DNA from: Tateyamaria omphalii
Lineage (GTDB): Bacteria > Pseudomonadota > Alphaproteobacteria > Rhodobacterales > Rhodobacteraceae
Assembly (NCBI RefSeq): GCF_001969365.1
Contig: NZ_CP019312.1
Location: forward strand, 1,736,001 to 1,800,000
DNA: 64,000 bases
Direction of reading: 5' to 3'
Below, in pieces: positions 55,563-63,779 of the stretch. How positions within the stretch are numbered: position 1 is the stretch's first letter; the number at the start of each line of letters is the position of its first letter. The notes beneath the pieces were generated by a model. The model did no database searches, was not told where the DNA came from, and worked only from the letters and a program-made list of their open reading frames with translations. A program made the position numbers and the translations under genes.

Positions 55563-56729
55563 CTACTGCGCGGGCATCCGCTGTTCCACCAGCTCGACAA
55601 ACCAGCTTGCCCCGGCCGGGATCGCCTCGTCATCGAACTGGTATTCCGGGTGGTGGACCATTGGCCCGTCCCCGTTGCCCAGCATAATGTAGGCCCCTGG
55701 GCAGGCATTCAACATGAACGAGAAGTCCTCGGCCGCCATGATCGGCGGAAAATCGGTGATGACATCCCCGGCAACAGCGCGTGCAGCGGCGGCGGCATAT
55801 TCGGTGTGCGCATCGTGGTTGATCGTGACCGGATAGCCGATGGTATAATCCACCTGCACGTCGCATTGATGGGCCTGCCCGGTGCCGGTTGCGATCTCTT
55901 TCACACGCGCTTCCACAAAATCACGCACTTCGGGGTCCAGGGCCCGGACCGTGCCGGTCATGCGCGTGACCTGCGGGATGATATTGTGTGTGTCGATGTC
56001 GGAATGCAGGGCGCAGACGGACACCACGGCAGATGCCAGCGGGTCCACGTTCCGGCTGGCAATGCTTTGGAGGCCGAGGATGATGTGAGCCGCCGCCACG
56101 TTCGGATCAACGGCCTGATGCGGCGCAGCGGCATGCCCCCCTTTGCCCGTCACAGTAACAGTGAATTCATCAGCAGCCGCCAAAAGCGCACCGGGACGGA
56201 TGGCAAACTGCCCAGTGGGCAGTCCCGGCAAGTTGTGCAGGCCGTAGACCTCTTGAATGCCCCAGCGGTCGATCAGCCCGTCATTGACCATCTCTCGGCC
56301 CCCACCGCCGCCCTCTTCTGCGGGTTGAAACGCCAGCACGGCAGTGCCATCGAAATTGCGCGTCTCGGCGAGGTACTGCGCCGCCCCCAGCAAGATCGAC
56401 GTATGGCCGTCATGGCCGCAGGCGTGCATCTTGCCCGGATGCTTTGACGCGTAATCAAGGCCCGTCGCCTCTTCGATCGGCAACGCATCCATGTCGGCGC
56501 GCAGTCCAACGACACGACCTTTGGTGTCCGTCTTGCCCTTGATCACGGCCACCACACCGGTCTTACCGATGCCCGTCGTGATGTCGTCCACACCAAACTC
56601 ACGTAGTCGATCGACCACGAAAGCAGCGGTTTCGTGCACGTCATAGTCCAGTTCGGGATGCGCATGCAGGTGACGGCGCCAGCCGGTGATCTCGGCGTGG
56701 GTTTCGGCAAGGCGGTTCTTGATGGGCAT
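55563..56729 (-). CDS. M20-family amidohydrolase (tandem paralogue)
   Basis: 388-aa enzyme matching the preceding one block by block: HACGHDGHTSILLGAAQYLA, QPAEEGGGGGREMVNDGLID, DMDALPIEEATG, GGHAAAPHQAVDPNVAA and IMAAEDFSFMLNACPGAYIM. Divergence spreads over the whole length, so the duplication is old and the substrate ranges probably differ. Start 13 bases after the flavoenzyme gene. Likely cytoplasmic hydrolysis of acylated amino acids taken up by the nearby ABC transporter. Confidence 0.92.
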   Translation of the reverse strand: MPIKNRLAETHAEITGWRRHLHAHPELDYDVHETAAFVVDRLREFGVDDITTGIGKTGVVAVIKGKTDTKGRVVGLRADMDALPIEEATGLDYASKHPGKMHACGHDGHTSILLGAAQYLAETRNFDGTAVLAFQPAEEGGGGGREMVNDGLIDRWGIQEVYGLHNLPGLPTGQFAIRPGALLAAADEFTVTVTGKGGHAAAPHQAVDPNVAAAHIILGLQSIASRNVDPLASAVVSVCALHSDIDTHNIIPQVTRMTGTVRALDPEVRDFVEARVKEIATGTGQAHQCDVQVDYTIGYPVTINHDAHTEYAAAAARAVAGDVITDFPPIMAAEDFSFMLNACPGAYIMLGNGDGPMVHHPEYQFDDEAIPAGASWFVELVEQRMPAQ

Positions 56730-56742
56730 GGGGCAGATCCTG

Positions 56743-58089
56743 TCAGACAGAGGGGCCGAGGCGCATCTTGCTGCCGTCGGAAAAGCGGCTCAGGCGGAAC
56801 CTTTTCAGAACATGACCCGGATCGTCGCCCATGACCAGAGCAGCAAGGACTTTTCCCATGCCCGGCCCGATGCCGAAACCGTGACCGCTCATGCCCGTGC
56901 CGATGGTCAGGCCAGGCAATGCTGCAACCCGGTCCACGACGGGTACAACATCCGGCATCGTATCTATCATCCCGGCCCAGGCCGTCTTGATCCGCACCGG
57001 CCCGAGGCCCGGTAGCACCTCGTGAAAGTCACGGGTCAACTGATCAACCTTCCGCCTGTTAGGGGCCGGATTGAGAATGCGCATGGCCTCAAAAGGACTT
57101 GGCCCATCCGCATCCCACTTGCGAGGCGTGGACCAGGCGTCGGGATACCCCTTAGGCGCCTTTAGCATGAAGCGCGTTCCGAAAGGGTCGGCCCGCAATT
57201 GGGTGAGATACTTGGACAAGGCGCGGAAGGCATCCGGGCCAATGAACAGTTCATGAAATCCTCCGGCCGCAAGGGAATAACCGCCGTCTTTGCGCGGACG
57301 GAAGGCGATGCGATCATCGGCTGCCCCACCGGGATAGACCATCGGCATTGGCCCCGTCGCCGCCACTGTCGCACGAACGGACAATTGCGGCAGCGCGATA
57401 CCATGGCGGCGCAGAAGGAGAGAGGACCACGCACCACCGGCTAGGACAACTTCCGAGGTCCTGATCCGCCCGGCTTCGGTGATCACACCGGCCACGCGCC
57501 CCCCTTCGATGTCGAGGGCGCGGACAGCGCAGTTTTCGATCACGTTGGCGCCGGCCCGTGCGGCCACACCGGCGAGTGCCGGGACCGCCACCCACGGTTC
57601 GGCGCGCATGTCCGATGCTGTATAAAGAGCGCCCGCATAGGGACGCGCCATGCCGGGGATCAGGTCCGCAATCTCTGCCTGGCTCAAAAGACGACTGTCC
57701 ACATCATGCACCTGTGCGTGCGATAACCATGCCGCGTAACGGGCAAGGTCGTCCTGTGTCTTCGCAAGGTAGGTGACGCCGCCCTGGATCAACCCGATGT
57801 CCACATTTGTGCGCTGCGCCAGATCGCGCCAGAGCGCATTGGCTTCGGCCATGATCGGCAACTCGTCGGGATCCCGCCCCTGCTGCCGGATCCAGCCCCA
57901 ATTGCGGCTGGACTGCTCACCCGCAACCCGTCCCTTTTCCAGCAGAGCGACGGATTTCCCTGCCTCGGCCAGATAAAGCGCTGTGCAGACCCCGATGACC
58001 CCGCCGCCGATGACAACCACATCGGCGGCATCGGGTGGCGGTCCGGGCCACGTCACGGGCGTGGCACCGTGGATGGGAAAACGGGTCAC
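56743..58089 (-). CDS. FAD-dependent oxidoreductase, DAO family
   Basis: 448-aa flavoenzyme of the glycine/D-amino-acid oxidase superfamily. The dinucleotide-binding motif is VVVIGGGVIGVCTALYLAEA followed by ALLEKGRVAGEQSSRNWGWI; the C-terminal FAD segment is LPGLTIGTGMSGHGFGIGPG. The start is taken as GTG 58089 because the conserved N-terminus (TRFPIHGATPVTWPGPPP) begins there, although no ribosome-binding site is visible and two hairpins crowd it; ATG 58158 would add 23 residues. Context with acylases and an opp-type transporter suggests oxidation of amino acids or sarcosine-like compounds. Confidence 0.85.
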   Translation of the reverse strand: MTRFPIHGATPVTWPGPPPDAADVVVIGGGVIGVCTALYLAEAGKSVALLEKGRVAGEQSSRNWGWIRQQGRDPDELPIMAEANALWRDLAQRTNVDIGLIQGGVTYLAKTQDDLARYAAWLSHAQVHDVDSRLLSQAEIADLIPGMARPYAGALYTASDMRAEPWVAVPALAGVAARAGANVIENCAVRALDIEGGRVAGVITEAGRIRTSEVVLAGGAWSSLLLRRHGIALPQLSVRATVAATGPMPMVYPGGAADDRIAFRPRKDGGYSLAAGGFHELFIGPDAFRALSKYLTQLRADPFGTRFMLKAPKGYPDAWSTPRKWDADGPSPFEAMRILNPAPNRRKVDQLTRDFHEVLPGLGPVRIKTAWAGMIDTMPDVVPVVDRVAALPGLTIGTGMSGHGFGIGPGMGKVLAALVMGDDPGHVLKRFRLSRFSDGSKMRLGPSV

Positions 58090-58091
58090 CT

Positions 58092-58131
58092 CAAACCGAC
58101 GCGGTTTGCGGCAGCTTTCTGACGCAGAAAG
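58092..58131. repeat. Two adjacent 17-bp palindromes with identical loops
   Basis: CAAACCG-ACG-CGGTTTG (58092-58108) and CTTTCTG-ACG-CAGAAAG (58115-58131) each have perfect 7-bp arms and the same 3-base loop, with centres 23 bp apart, about two helical turns. They lie between the ArgE-like gene and the GTG start of the flavoenzyme, on the same strand. They may be paired operators, or tandem RNA hairpins that control the start codon. Confidence 0.6.
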
Positions 58132-58191
58132 AACTGCTGAACCAAAAAACGCGCCCATGTCGACGCGGGCTGCGCGGTGCAAAACGCAGCC

Positions 58192-59346
58192 CTATGCAAC
58201 ACGGGCCACCAGATCACGCATGAACGCATGGCCCGCCTCGAACTGAGCCACGGTGATGAATTCATTGGGTTGGTGCGCTTGGCCGATATCACCGGGTCCG
58301 CACACGACGGCAGAGTAGCCCGCCGCCTGAAACTGCCCGGCTTCCGTCCCATAGCTGACCACGTGTGTACCATTATCGCCCGTAATGGCACGCACGATGC
58401 GTTCGGCAGCCCCGTCTTCTTCTGGGGTCAGTGGCGGCACCTCAAAGCGGATGTCTATATCCACCCGCGTGTCGGGGTGAACAGCTTGCATTCCACGCTC
58501 GACATCCGCGACATGGGCAAGATACGCCTCTTTCAACGCGACGATGTCATCGCCGGGCACAGCCCTGAAATCCATGGCAAACCTGCAATCCTTGGCGGTG
58601 ATGTTTTGCGCCGTTCCACCAACCACTTGCCCCACATGCCAGGTGGTAAAGGGCGGATCGAACATCGCGGCCAGCGCCGAGGGCTGCGCGGCCATGTTTT
58701 CGGCATTCCGCTGGTTGGCAAAATCAATGATTTTTGCGCCTTCGAGGATCGCACTTACGCCTTGCGGCAGCAAAGACGAATGGACCTCAAATCCGACAAC
58801 ATGCGTGTCAAAGCCCTGCCCGCCCTTGTGGCCTGTCACCGCCTTCATCATCGACGGTTCACCAACGATGACCGGACCGCCTTTTGGCACCAGACCTTGC
58901 ATGGCGGCAATCATCGGCGGGGCACCGAGGCAGCCGATTTCCTCGTCAAAGCTCAGCGCTAGCTGCATGGGTTTGGCCGCATAATGCGCCTCGACCAGCG
59001 CCCAGATGGCCAGGGCATCAAAGCCCTTCATGTCGCAGGTGCCGCGCCCGAAATACCTGCCCTCTTTCTCGGTCACCGTAAAAGGGTCCGTGTCCCAGGG
59101 CTGGCCATCCACCGGCACCACATCCGTATGGCCCGACAGAACAACCGCTCCTTCCACCTCAGGGCCAACATGCGCAAACAGCGCTGCCTTGGGCTGATCG
59201 GGATGACGGTAGCGATGCGCTGTGATGCCGTGGTCGTTCAGGTAATTCTCAATCCAATCCACCAGCGGCAAGTTCGTATCCCTGCTCACAGTGGGAAAGC
59301 TGACAAGCTTTGTCATCAGCTCAAGCGGCGTCATCTTGCGTGTCAT
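58192..59346 (-). CDS. argE: Acetylornithine deacetylase / ArgE-type M20 deacylase
   Basis: 384-aa M20A metallohydrolase. Metal-site motifs: LSGHTDVVPVDGQPW, GRGTCDMKGFDALAIW and SFDEEIGCLGAPP; dimerisation and late ligand VSYGTEAGQFQAAGYSAVVC-GPGDIGQAHQPNEFI. This matches ArgE in length and order, but alphaproteobacteria often carry several ArgE-like enzymes, and arginine synthesis may go through ArgJ. In this island a role in deacylating imported N-acyl amino acids is equally plausible. Confidence 0.85.
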   Translation of the reverse strand: MTRKMTPLELMTKLVSFPTVSRDTNLPLVDWIENYLNDHGITAHRYRHPDQPKAALFAHVGPEVEGAVVLSGHTDVVPVDGQPWDTDPFTVTEKEGRYFGRGTCDMKGFDALAIWALVEAHYAAKPMQLALSFDEEIGCLGAPPMIAAMQGLVPKGGPVIVGEPSMMKAVTGHKGGQGFDTHVVGFEVHSSLLPQGVSAILEGAKIIDFANQRNAENMAAQPSALAAMFDPPFTTWHVGQVVGGTAQNITAKDCRFAMDFRAVPGDDIVALKEAYLAHVADVERGMQAVHPDTRVDIDIRFEVPPLTPEEDGAAERIVRAITGDNGTHVVSYGTEAGQFQAAGYSAVVCGPGDIGQAHQPNEFITVAQFEAGHAFMRDLVARVA

Positions 59347-59433
59347 ATGGATCCCATTTGAAGCCCGTTCAGCTTAGGCATAGTGATACCCCACCTCCAG
59401 TCGAAAACACAGGGCAAGCAACGGCGTGGCAGT

Positions 59434-59883
59434 ATGAAGCATGATAGCGCCCATTGCGTGTTCTGCGCGATCATCGCGGGCGATGCACCAGCAAGCATCG
59501 TGCACCACGACGACAGATGTATTGCCTTTATGAACCTGCGTCCCCTTCATGCGGGCGAGTTCATGGTGATCCCGCTTGTGCATATCGACCATTTCACCGA
59601 TATGCCCGACGATCTGGCGGCACATATCATGGTTGTCGGCCAGCGGCTCGGACGCCGGATGATGCAGGTCTATGCCCCGAAGCGGGTGGGTTACGTGGTG
59701 CACGGGTTTGGCGTGCCGCATGCACATCTGAACGTTGTGCCCCTGCGGGACAGCGGTGACATCGTCTCAGCCAAGCATATCGTGCGCACGGATACCGGGT
59801 TCCGGATCGCGCATGATGCTGTGCCAATGCGAGAGCGTGCCGACCTTGATGCGGACGCCGCAAGGCTGCGCGGGGATCAGTAG
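59434..59883 (+). CDS. HIT-family nucleotide hydrolase/transferase
   Basis: 149-aa histidine-triad protein. CVFCAIIAGDAPASIVHHDD begins the fold, and the active-site segment is HGFGVPHAHLNVVPL. The triad reads His-Ala-His-Leu-Asn: the central nucleophilic His is kept and the third position is Asn, a variation seen in other HIT proteins. Likely a small-nucleotide hydrolase. The ATG at 59434 starts the conserved region. Its end overlaps the convergent ABC ATPase gene by 7 bases. Confidence 0.88.
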   Translation: MKHDSAHCVFCAIIAGDAPASIVHHDDRCIAFMNLRPLHAGEFMVIPLVHIDHFTDMPDDLAAHIMVVGQRLGRRMMQVYAPKRVGYVVHGFGVPHAHLNVVPLRDSGDIVSAKHIVRTDTGFRIAHDAVPMRERADLDADAARLRGDQ

Positions 59884-61709
59884 CCGCTGTCGGTGGTCAG
59901 CACCAGATGGCCCGGCTCCACTTCCGTGTATTCCGATGGTGCCGGTTCGTAATCCACAGGATGAATCGGCGACGGGATGGGCTTGAAGTTCAGATCTTTT
60001 TCGGCTTTGCGCCTGCGCGGGTCTGCAATGGGCACAGCTTTCATCAGCGCTTGGGTATAGGGATGTTGCGGGTTCTCGAACACGCGCGCTCGCGGCCCCA
60101 TTTCGACGATACGGCCCAGATACATGACGCCGACGTAGTGACTGACCCGTTCGACCACGGCCATGTCATGGGAAATGAAGAGGAAAGACAGGCCCAGCTC
60201 GGACTGCAATTCCATCATCAGGTTCAAAACCTGCGCCTGCACAGATACATCCAGGGCCGACACCGCCTCATCCGCGATGATCAGTTTGGGGTTCAGGGCA
60301 AGCGCACGGGCGATGGCGACCCTTTGACGCTGCCCGCCGGATAACTCATGCGGATAACGGCGCATGAAGCTGCGGGGCAGCTCCACCCGGTCAAACAGCA
60401 TCTCGACGCGTTTCTGCCCTTCCGCTCCCTTGAACATCCCGTAATTCTGCATCGGTTCCGCCACCTGGTCGACCAACTGCATCTGCGGATTCAGGGATGC
60501 GAACGGGTCCTGAAATATCATCTGCATATCCTGACGCGCATCGCGCAGGTCACGCTCGTTCAGCGCCACGATGTCGCGGCCATCCAGAACGATCTCGCCC
60601 GATTGCGGCTCGACCAAACGCAAGATGGACCGCCCGGCAGATGATTTTCCGCAGCCGGACTCGCCCACCAGGCTGAGCGTCTGACCTTTGTTGATCGTGA
60701 AGGACACATCCTCGACCGCGTGGACGTTTGCAATTGTTCTCCGAAAAAACCCGCCCTTGACCGCAAAGCGCGTGGTCAGATTGCGCACTTCCAGCAACGT
60801 ATCTTCGGTGCCGGGAATAGGGGCAATCTCGGCCTGATCGCGGCCCAGAAGCTTCATGGGCTCAGGGCAGGCCTTGCCGCGCATCTCTCCCAGTTTGGGG
60901 ACAGCCGCCAATAGTGCCTTGGTATAGGGATGCTGCGGGTTCTCGAAAATCTGGGCAACGGGGCCTTCCTCGACCTTGTTGCCGCGGAACATCACGACAA
61001 CGCGGTCTGCCATCTGCGCAACAACGGCCATGTCATGGGTGATGAACATCACCGCCGTACCCGTTTCGCGTTTCAGCCGGTCCATCAGTGCAAGGATCTC
61101 GGCCTGGATGGTCACATCCAGGGCGGTGGTTGGCTCATCTGCGATCAAAAGGCGTGGCTCGCACGCCAGCGCCATGGCAATCACCACACGCTGCCGCATG
61201 CCGCCGGACAGTTCGTGCGGATATTGCTTCATACGGCGCTGCGGCTCAGGGATACGCACCTGCTGCAGCAGTGACAGTGCGCGCTCTTCGGCCTGCCGCT
61301 TGCTCAGCTTCTTGTGCAGCCGCAGTCCTTCGGTCAATTGGCGACCCACCGTAAAGACCGGGTTCAGCGCCGTCATCGGCTCTTGGAAAATCATGCCAAT
61401 TTCGTTGCCACGAATGGTGCGCATCAATTCCTGATCGGTGGTGGCAAGATCGACGGCGTCGGCCTCTTTGCGATCAAACACCAGGCGGCCTCCCGCAATT
61501 TCACCGCCGCCAAACTCGACCAGGCGCATCAATGACAGGGACGACACCGATTTGCCCGAACCGGACTCGCCCACGACGCAAACGGTTTCTCCCGCATGGA
61601 CGACAAAGGACACATCCTCCACCCCAACAACCGGTCCGTCTTTGGTCTGAAATTCAACCCGCAGATTTTGTATGTTCGCAATCGGCGCCGTATCGGTCTG
61701 ATCGAGCAT
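59877..61709 (-). CDS. Oligopeptide/dipeptide ABC transporter, fused two-domain ATPase
   Basis: 610-aa protein with two complete ABC ATPase domains, equivalent to OppD and OppF joined. Domain 1 (~10-260): Walker A GESGSGKS, signature ELSGGMRQRVVIAMAL, Walker B LLIADEPTTALD. Domain 2 (~305-560): Walker A GESGCGKS, signature ELSGGQRQRVAIARAL, Walker B LIIADEAVSALD. Each ends with the oligopeptide-type tail (HPYTKALLAAVP and HPYTQALMKAVP). Divergent from the substrate-binding gene with a 293-base gap, so the transporter is split between two transcripts. Confidence 0.95.
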   Translation of the reverse strand: MLDQTDTAPIANIQNLRVEFQTKDGPVVGVEDVSFVVHAGETVCVVGESGSGKSVSSLSLMRLVEFGGGEIAGGRLVFDRKEADAVDLATTDQELMRTIRGNEIGMIFQEPMTALNPVFTVGRQLTEGLRLHKKLSKRQAEERALSLLQQVRIPEPQRRMKQYPHELSGGMRQRVVIAMALACEPRLLIADEPTTALDVTIQAEILALMDRLKRETGTAVMFITHDMAVVAQMADRVVVMFRGNKVEEGPVAQIFENPQHPYTKALLAAVPKLGEMRGKACPEPMKLLGRDQAEIAPIPGTEDTLLEVRNLTTRFAVKGGFFRRTIANVHAVEDVSFTINKGQTLSLVGESGCGKSSAGRSILRLVEPQSGEIVLDGRDIVALNERDLRDARQDMQMIFQDPFASLNPQMQLVDQVAEPMQNYGMFKGAEGQKRVEMLFDRVELPRSFMRRYPHELSGGQRQRVAIARALALNPKLIIADEAVSALDVSVQAQVLNLMMELQSELGLSFLFISHDMAVVERVSHYVGVMYLGRIVEMGPRARVFENPQHPYTQALMKAVPIADPRRRKAEKDLNFKPIPSPIHPVDYEPAPSEYTEVEPGHLVLTTDSGY

Positions 61710-62002
61710 TTCTATCCCCGCGATTGAGCCTGTGTGGCTCGAATTTTCTCAACAGTGGGCGAAGGGGCAGGCACTGTCAAACATTGACCTACGAAATTGT
61801 TCGCTGACCGCACGCAACGCTTGCATTTTCGCCAAAAGCTGTTTCGATGATTGTATATGCTTGGGGGGCCAAGAGTAAAAATCACGGGGAAACCGTGGGT
61901 TAACGCGTATGTCTTCCACTCCCCAGGCTGAAACTGTACCGCGTGCCACGTGGTATGAAACTGACGCGCGGGGCAAACCTGCGGTCCAACAAGGAGTATG
62001 AC
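61710..62002. promoter_or_regulatory. Divergent control region between ABC ATPase and substrate-binding genes
   Basis: 293 bases without an ORF. On the minus strand TTGACA (61780-61775) stands 17 bases from CACTGT (61757-61752), a possible promoter for the ATPase gene, overlapped by an inverted repeat ACAGTG-N14-CACTGT (61752-61777). A CACGG-GGAAA-CCGTG hairpin lies near 61883-61897, and an imperfect palindrome ACCGCGT-GCC-ACGTGGT near 61938-61954. AAGGAG precedes the plus-strand start. No convincing plus-strand promoter was found. Confidence 0.4.
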
Positions 62003-63700
62003 ATGTCCCTGAAATCCCTTCTGATGGGTGCTGTGGCCACCACTGCGCTGGCCCCTGCCGCCTTTGCCGAGCGCGGCTCGGACGGACAGGTGAACATCAT
62101 CTACTGGCAAGCGCCGTCCACAATGAACGTGTTCCTGTCCGGCGGCACAAAGGAAGTCGAAGCGTCTTCCATGGTGATCGAACCGCTGATCCGTTTTGAC
62201 GAAAACGGAGAAATCCAGCCCTGGCTCGTCACCGAAATTCCCAGCGTCGCAAATGGCGGCATCTCCGAAGACCTGAAGACCATAACATGGACGCTCACCG
62301 AGGGTATCTTGTGGTCTGACGGCACGCCGCTCACATCCGAGGATGTGAAATTCACATATGAATATTGCACCCACCCCGAAGGCGGCTGTGCGCAGATCAC
62401 CAAATTCGAGGGCATCGAGAGCATCGAGACGCCCGACGCGCAAACAGTTGTCATCAACTTTGCCAGCCCGACGCCCTACCCGTTCGCAGCATTCGGCGGC
62501 GCGGAAAGCCCGGTCATCCAGAAAGCGCAGTTCGAGCAGTGCATGGGCGCCGCCGCCCCCACCTGCACCGAACAGAACTTCAACCCTGTCGGCACTGGTC
62601 CGTTTGTTGTTGACGAATTCCGCCCCAACGACGTGATTACATTGTCTGCCAATCCGAACTACCGTGATCCGGCCAAGCCCGCCTTTGCAAAGATCAACTT
62701 CAAGGGCGGCGGCGATGCCGTGGGCGCGGCACGTACCGTGCTTGAGACAGGCGAGTTCGACTACGCCTGGAACCTGCAGGTCGCGCCGGACGTCTTGGCC
62801 ACGATGGAAAGTGTGGGCAACGGCGAGTTGATGACCAGCTTTGGCCCCTCGGTCGAGCGGATTATGCTGAACAACACCAACCCTGACCCGGCGTTGGGCC
62901 CAGACGAGCGCGCCGTCATCCGTCCACACCCGTTCCTGTCTGATCCGGTCGTGTACAATGCTATGTCGTTGGCCATTGACCGCGTTCTGCTGGCCGAAAT
63001 CGGCTATGGCGCGGGTGGTCAGGTAACCTGCAACTGGATCCCTGCTCCGGCGGCCTACAACTCCGACACGCTGACCTGCGACACGCAGGATATCGACGCC
63101 GCAAACGCCATGCTGGACGAAGCAGGCATCGTCGACACCAACGGCGATGGCATCCGCGAGAAAGACGGCGTGCCGCTGTCGATCCTTTATCAGACCTCGA
63201 CCAACTCGATCCGCCAGGACTATCAGGCGCTCATCAAGGACTGGTGGAGCCAGATCGGTATCGAAACCGAGCTGCGCAACATCGACGCGTCTGTGTTCTT
63301 CGGTGGCGACGCGGGCAGCCCAGACACGTTCCAACGCTTCTATGCCGATGTCGAGATGTACACCAACACCTTCTCGGGCACAGACCCGCAAGCGTATCTG
63401 GCCAACATGCTCTGCGACAAGGCGCCCAGTCCGGCATCGCAGTGGCAAGGTGAGAATATCTCGAGGTTCTGCATGGAAGAATATGACGCCCTTTGGAATA
63501 CGCTTGCTCAAACCTCGGACCTTGAGGAACGGGCGCGCATCGGTCGTGAGTTGAACGACATGGCAGTGACCAACGGGGCCATGATCCCGCTGACGCACCG
63601 CGGCGACATCTCGGCACGTTCCAACACACTTGGTGGTGTGCGCATGAACTCGTGGGACAGCGAGCTGTGGAATATCGCCGATTGGCACCGCACCGAGTGA
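62003..63700 (+). CDS. Oligopeptide ABC transporter, periplasmic substrate-binding protein
   Basis: 565-aa SBP_bac_5-type protein. A signal peptide (LLMGAVATTALAPAAFA, cleavage near residue 23) precedes the mature domain: YWQAPSTMNVFLSGGTKEVE, LTEGILWSDGTPLTSEDVKF, PVGTGPFVVDEFRPNDVI and the C-terminal lobe with IEDYQALIKDWW-like SIRQDYQALIKDWWSQIGIE. It captures peptides or acylated amino acids for the permease encoded next. Six or more Cys residues are unusual for this family and could form disulfides. AAGGAG lies 12 bases before the ATG. Confidence 0.95.
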   Translation: MSLKSLLMGAVATTALAPAAFAERGSDGQVNIIYWQAPSTMNVFLSGGTKEVEASSMVIEPLIRFDENGEIQPWLVTEIPSVANGGISEDLKTITWTLTEGILWSDGTPLTSEDVKFTYEYCTHPEGGCAQITKFEGIESIETPDAQTVVINFASPTPYPFAAFGGAESPVIQKAQFEQCMGAAAPTCTEQNFNPVGTGPFVVDEFRPNDVITLSANPNYRDPAKPAFAKINFKGGGDAVGAARTVLETGEFDYAWNLQVAPDVLATMESVGNGELMTSFGPSVERIMLNNTNPDPALGPDERAVIRPHPFLSDPVVYNAMSLAIDRVLLAEIGYGAGGQVTCNWIPAPAAYNSDTLTCDTQDIDAANAMLDEAGIVDTNGDGIREKDGVPLSILYQTSTNSIRQDYQALIKDWWSQIGIETELRNIDASVFFGGDAGSPDTFQRFYADVEMYTNTFSGTDPQAYLANMLCDKAPSPASQWQGENISRFCMEEYDALWNTLAQTSDLEERARIGRELNDMAVTNGAMIPLTHRGDISARSNTLGGVRMNSWDSELWNIADWHRTE

Positions 63701-63710
63701 CCCAGAACCA

Positions 63711-63736
63711 TAGGGTGGGCACTTTTGCCCACCCTA
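63711..63736 (+). terminator. Hairpin between the binding-protein and permease genes
   Basis: TAGGGTGGGC and GCCCACCCTA form a perfect 10-bp stem around ACTTTT, 10 bases after the binding-protein stop. With no U run beyond, it is likely an attenuator or a 3'-protecting stem that keeps the binding protein in excess over membrane subunits, as in other ABC operons. Confidence 0.6.
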
Positions 63737-63779
63737 GCCCCGACACAAAAACAAGACCCCGAAAAGAGGCCCGTGAGTC

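Noticed and set aside
59434..59883. HIT protein with Asn in the third triad position as an inactive enzyme
   Set aside because: The central catalytic His is kept and HAHLN occurs in other HIT proteins, so loss of activity is not implied.
61712..63688. A 658-codon minus-strand frame opposite the peptide-binding protein gene
   Set aside because: The opposite strand encodes a complete binding protein with signal peptide; the shadow product shows no fold signature and has a skewed composition.
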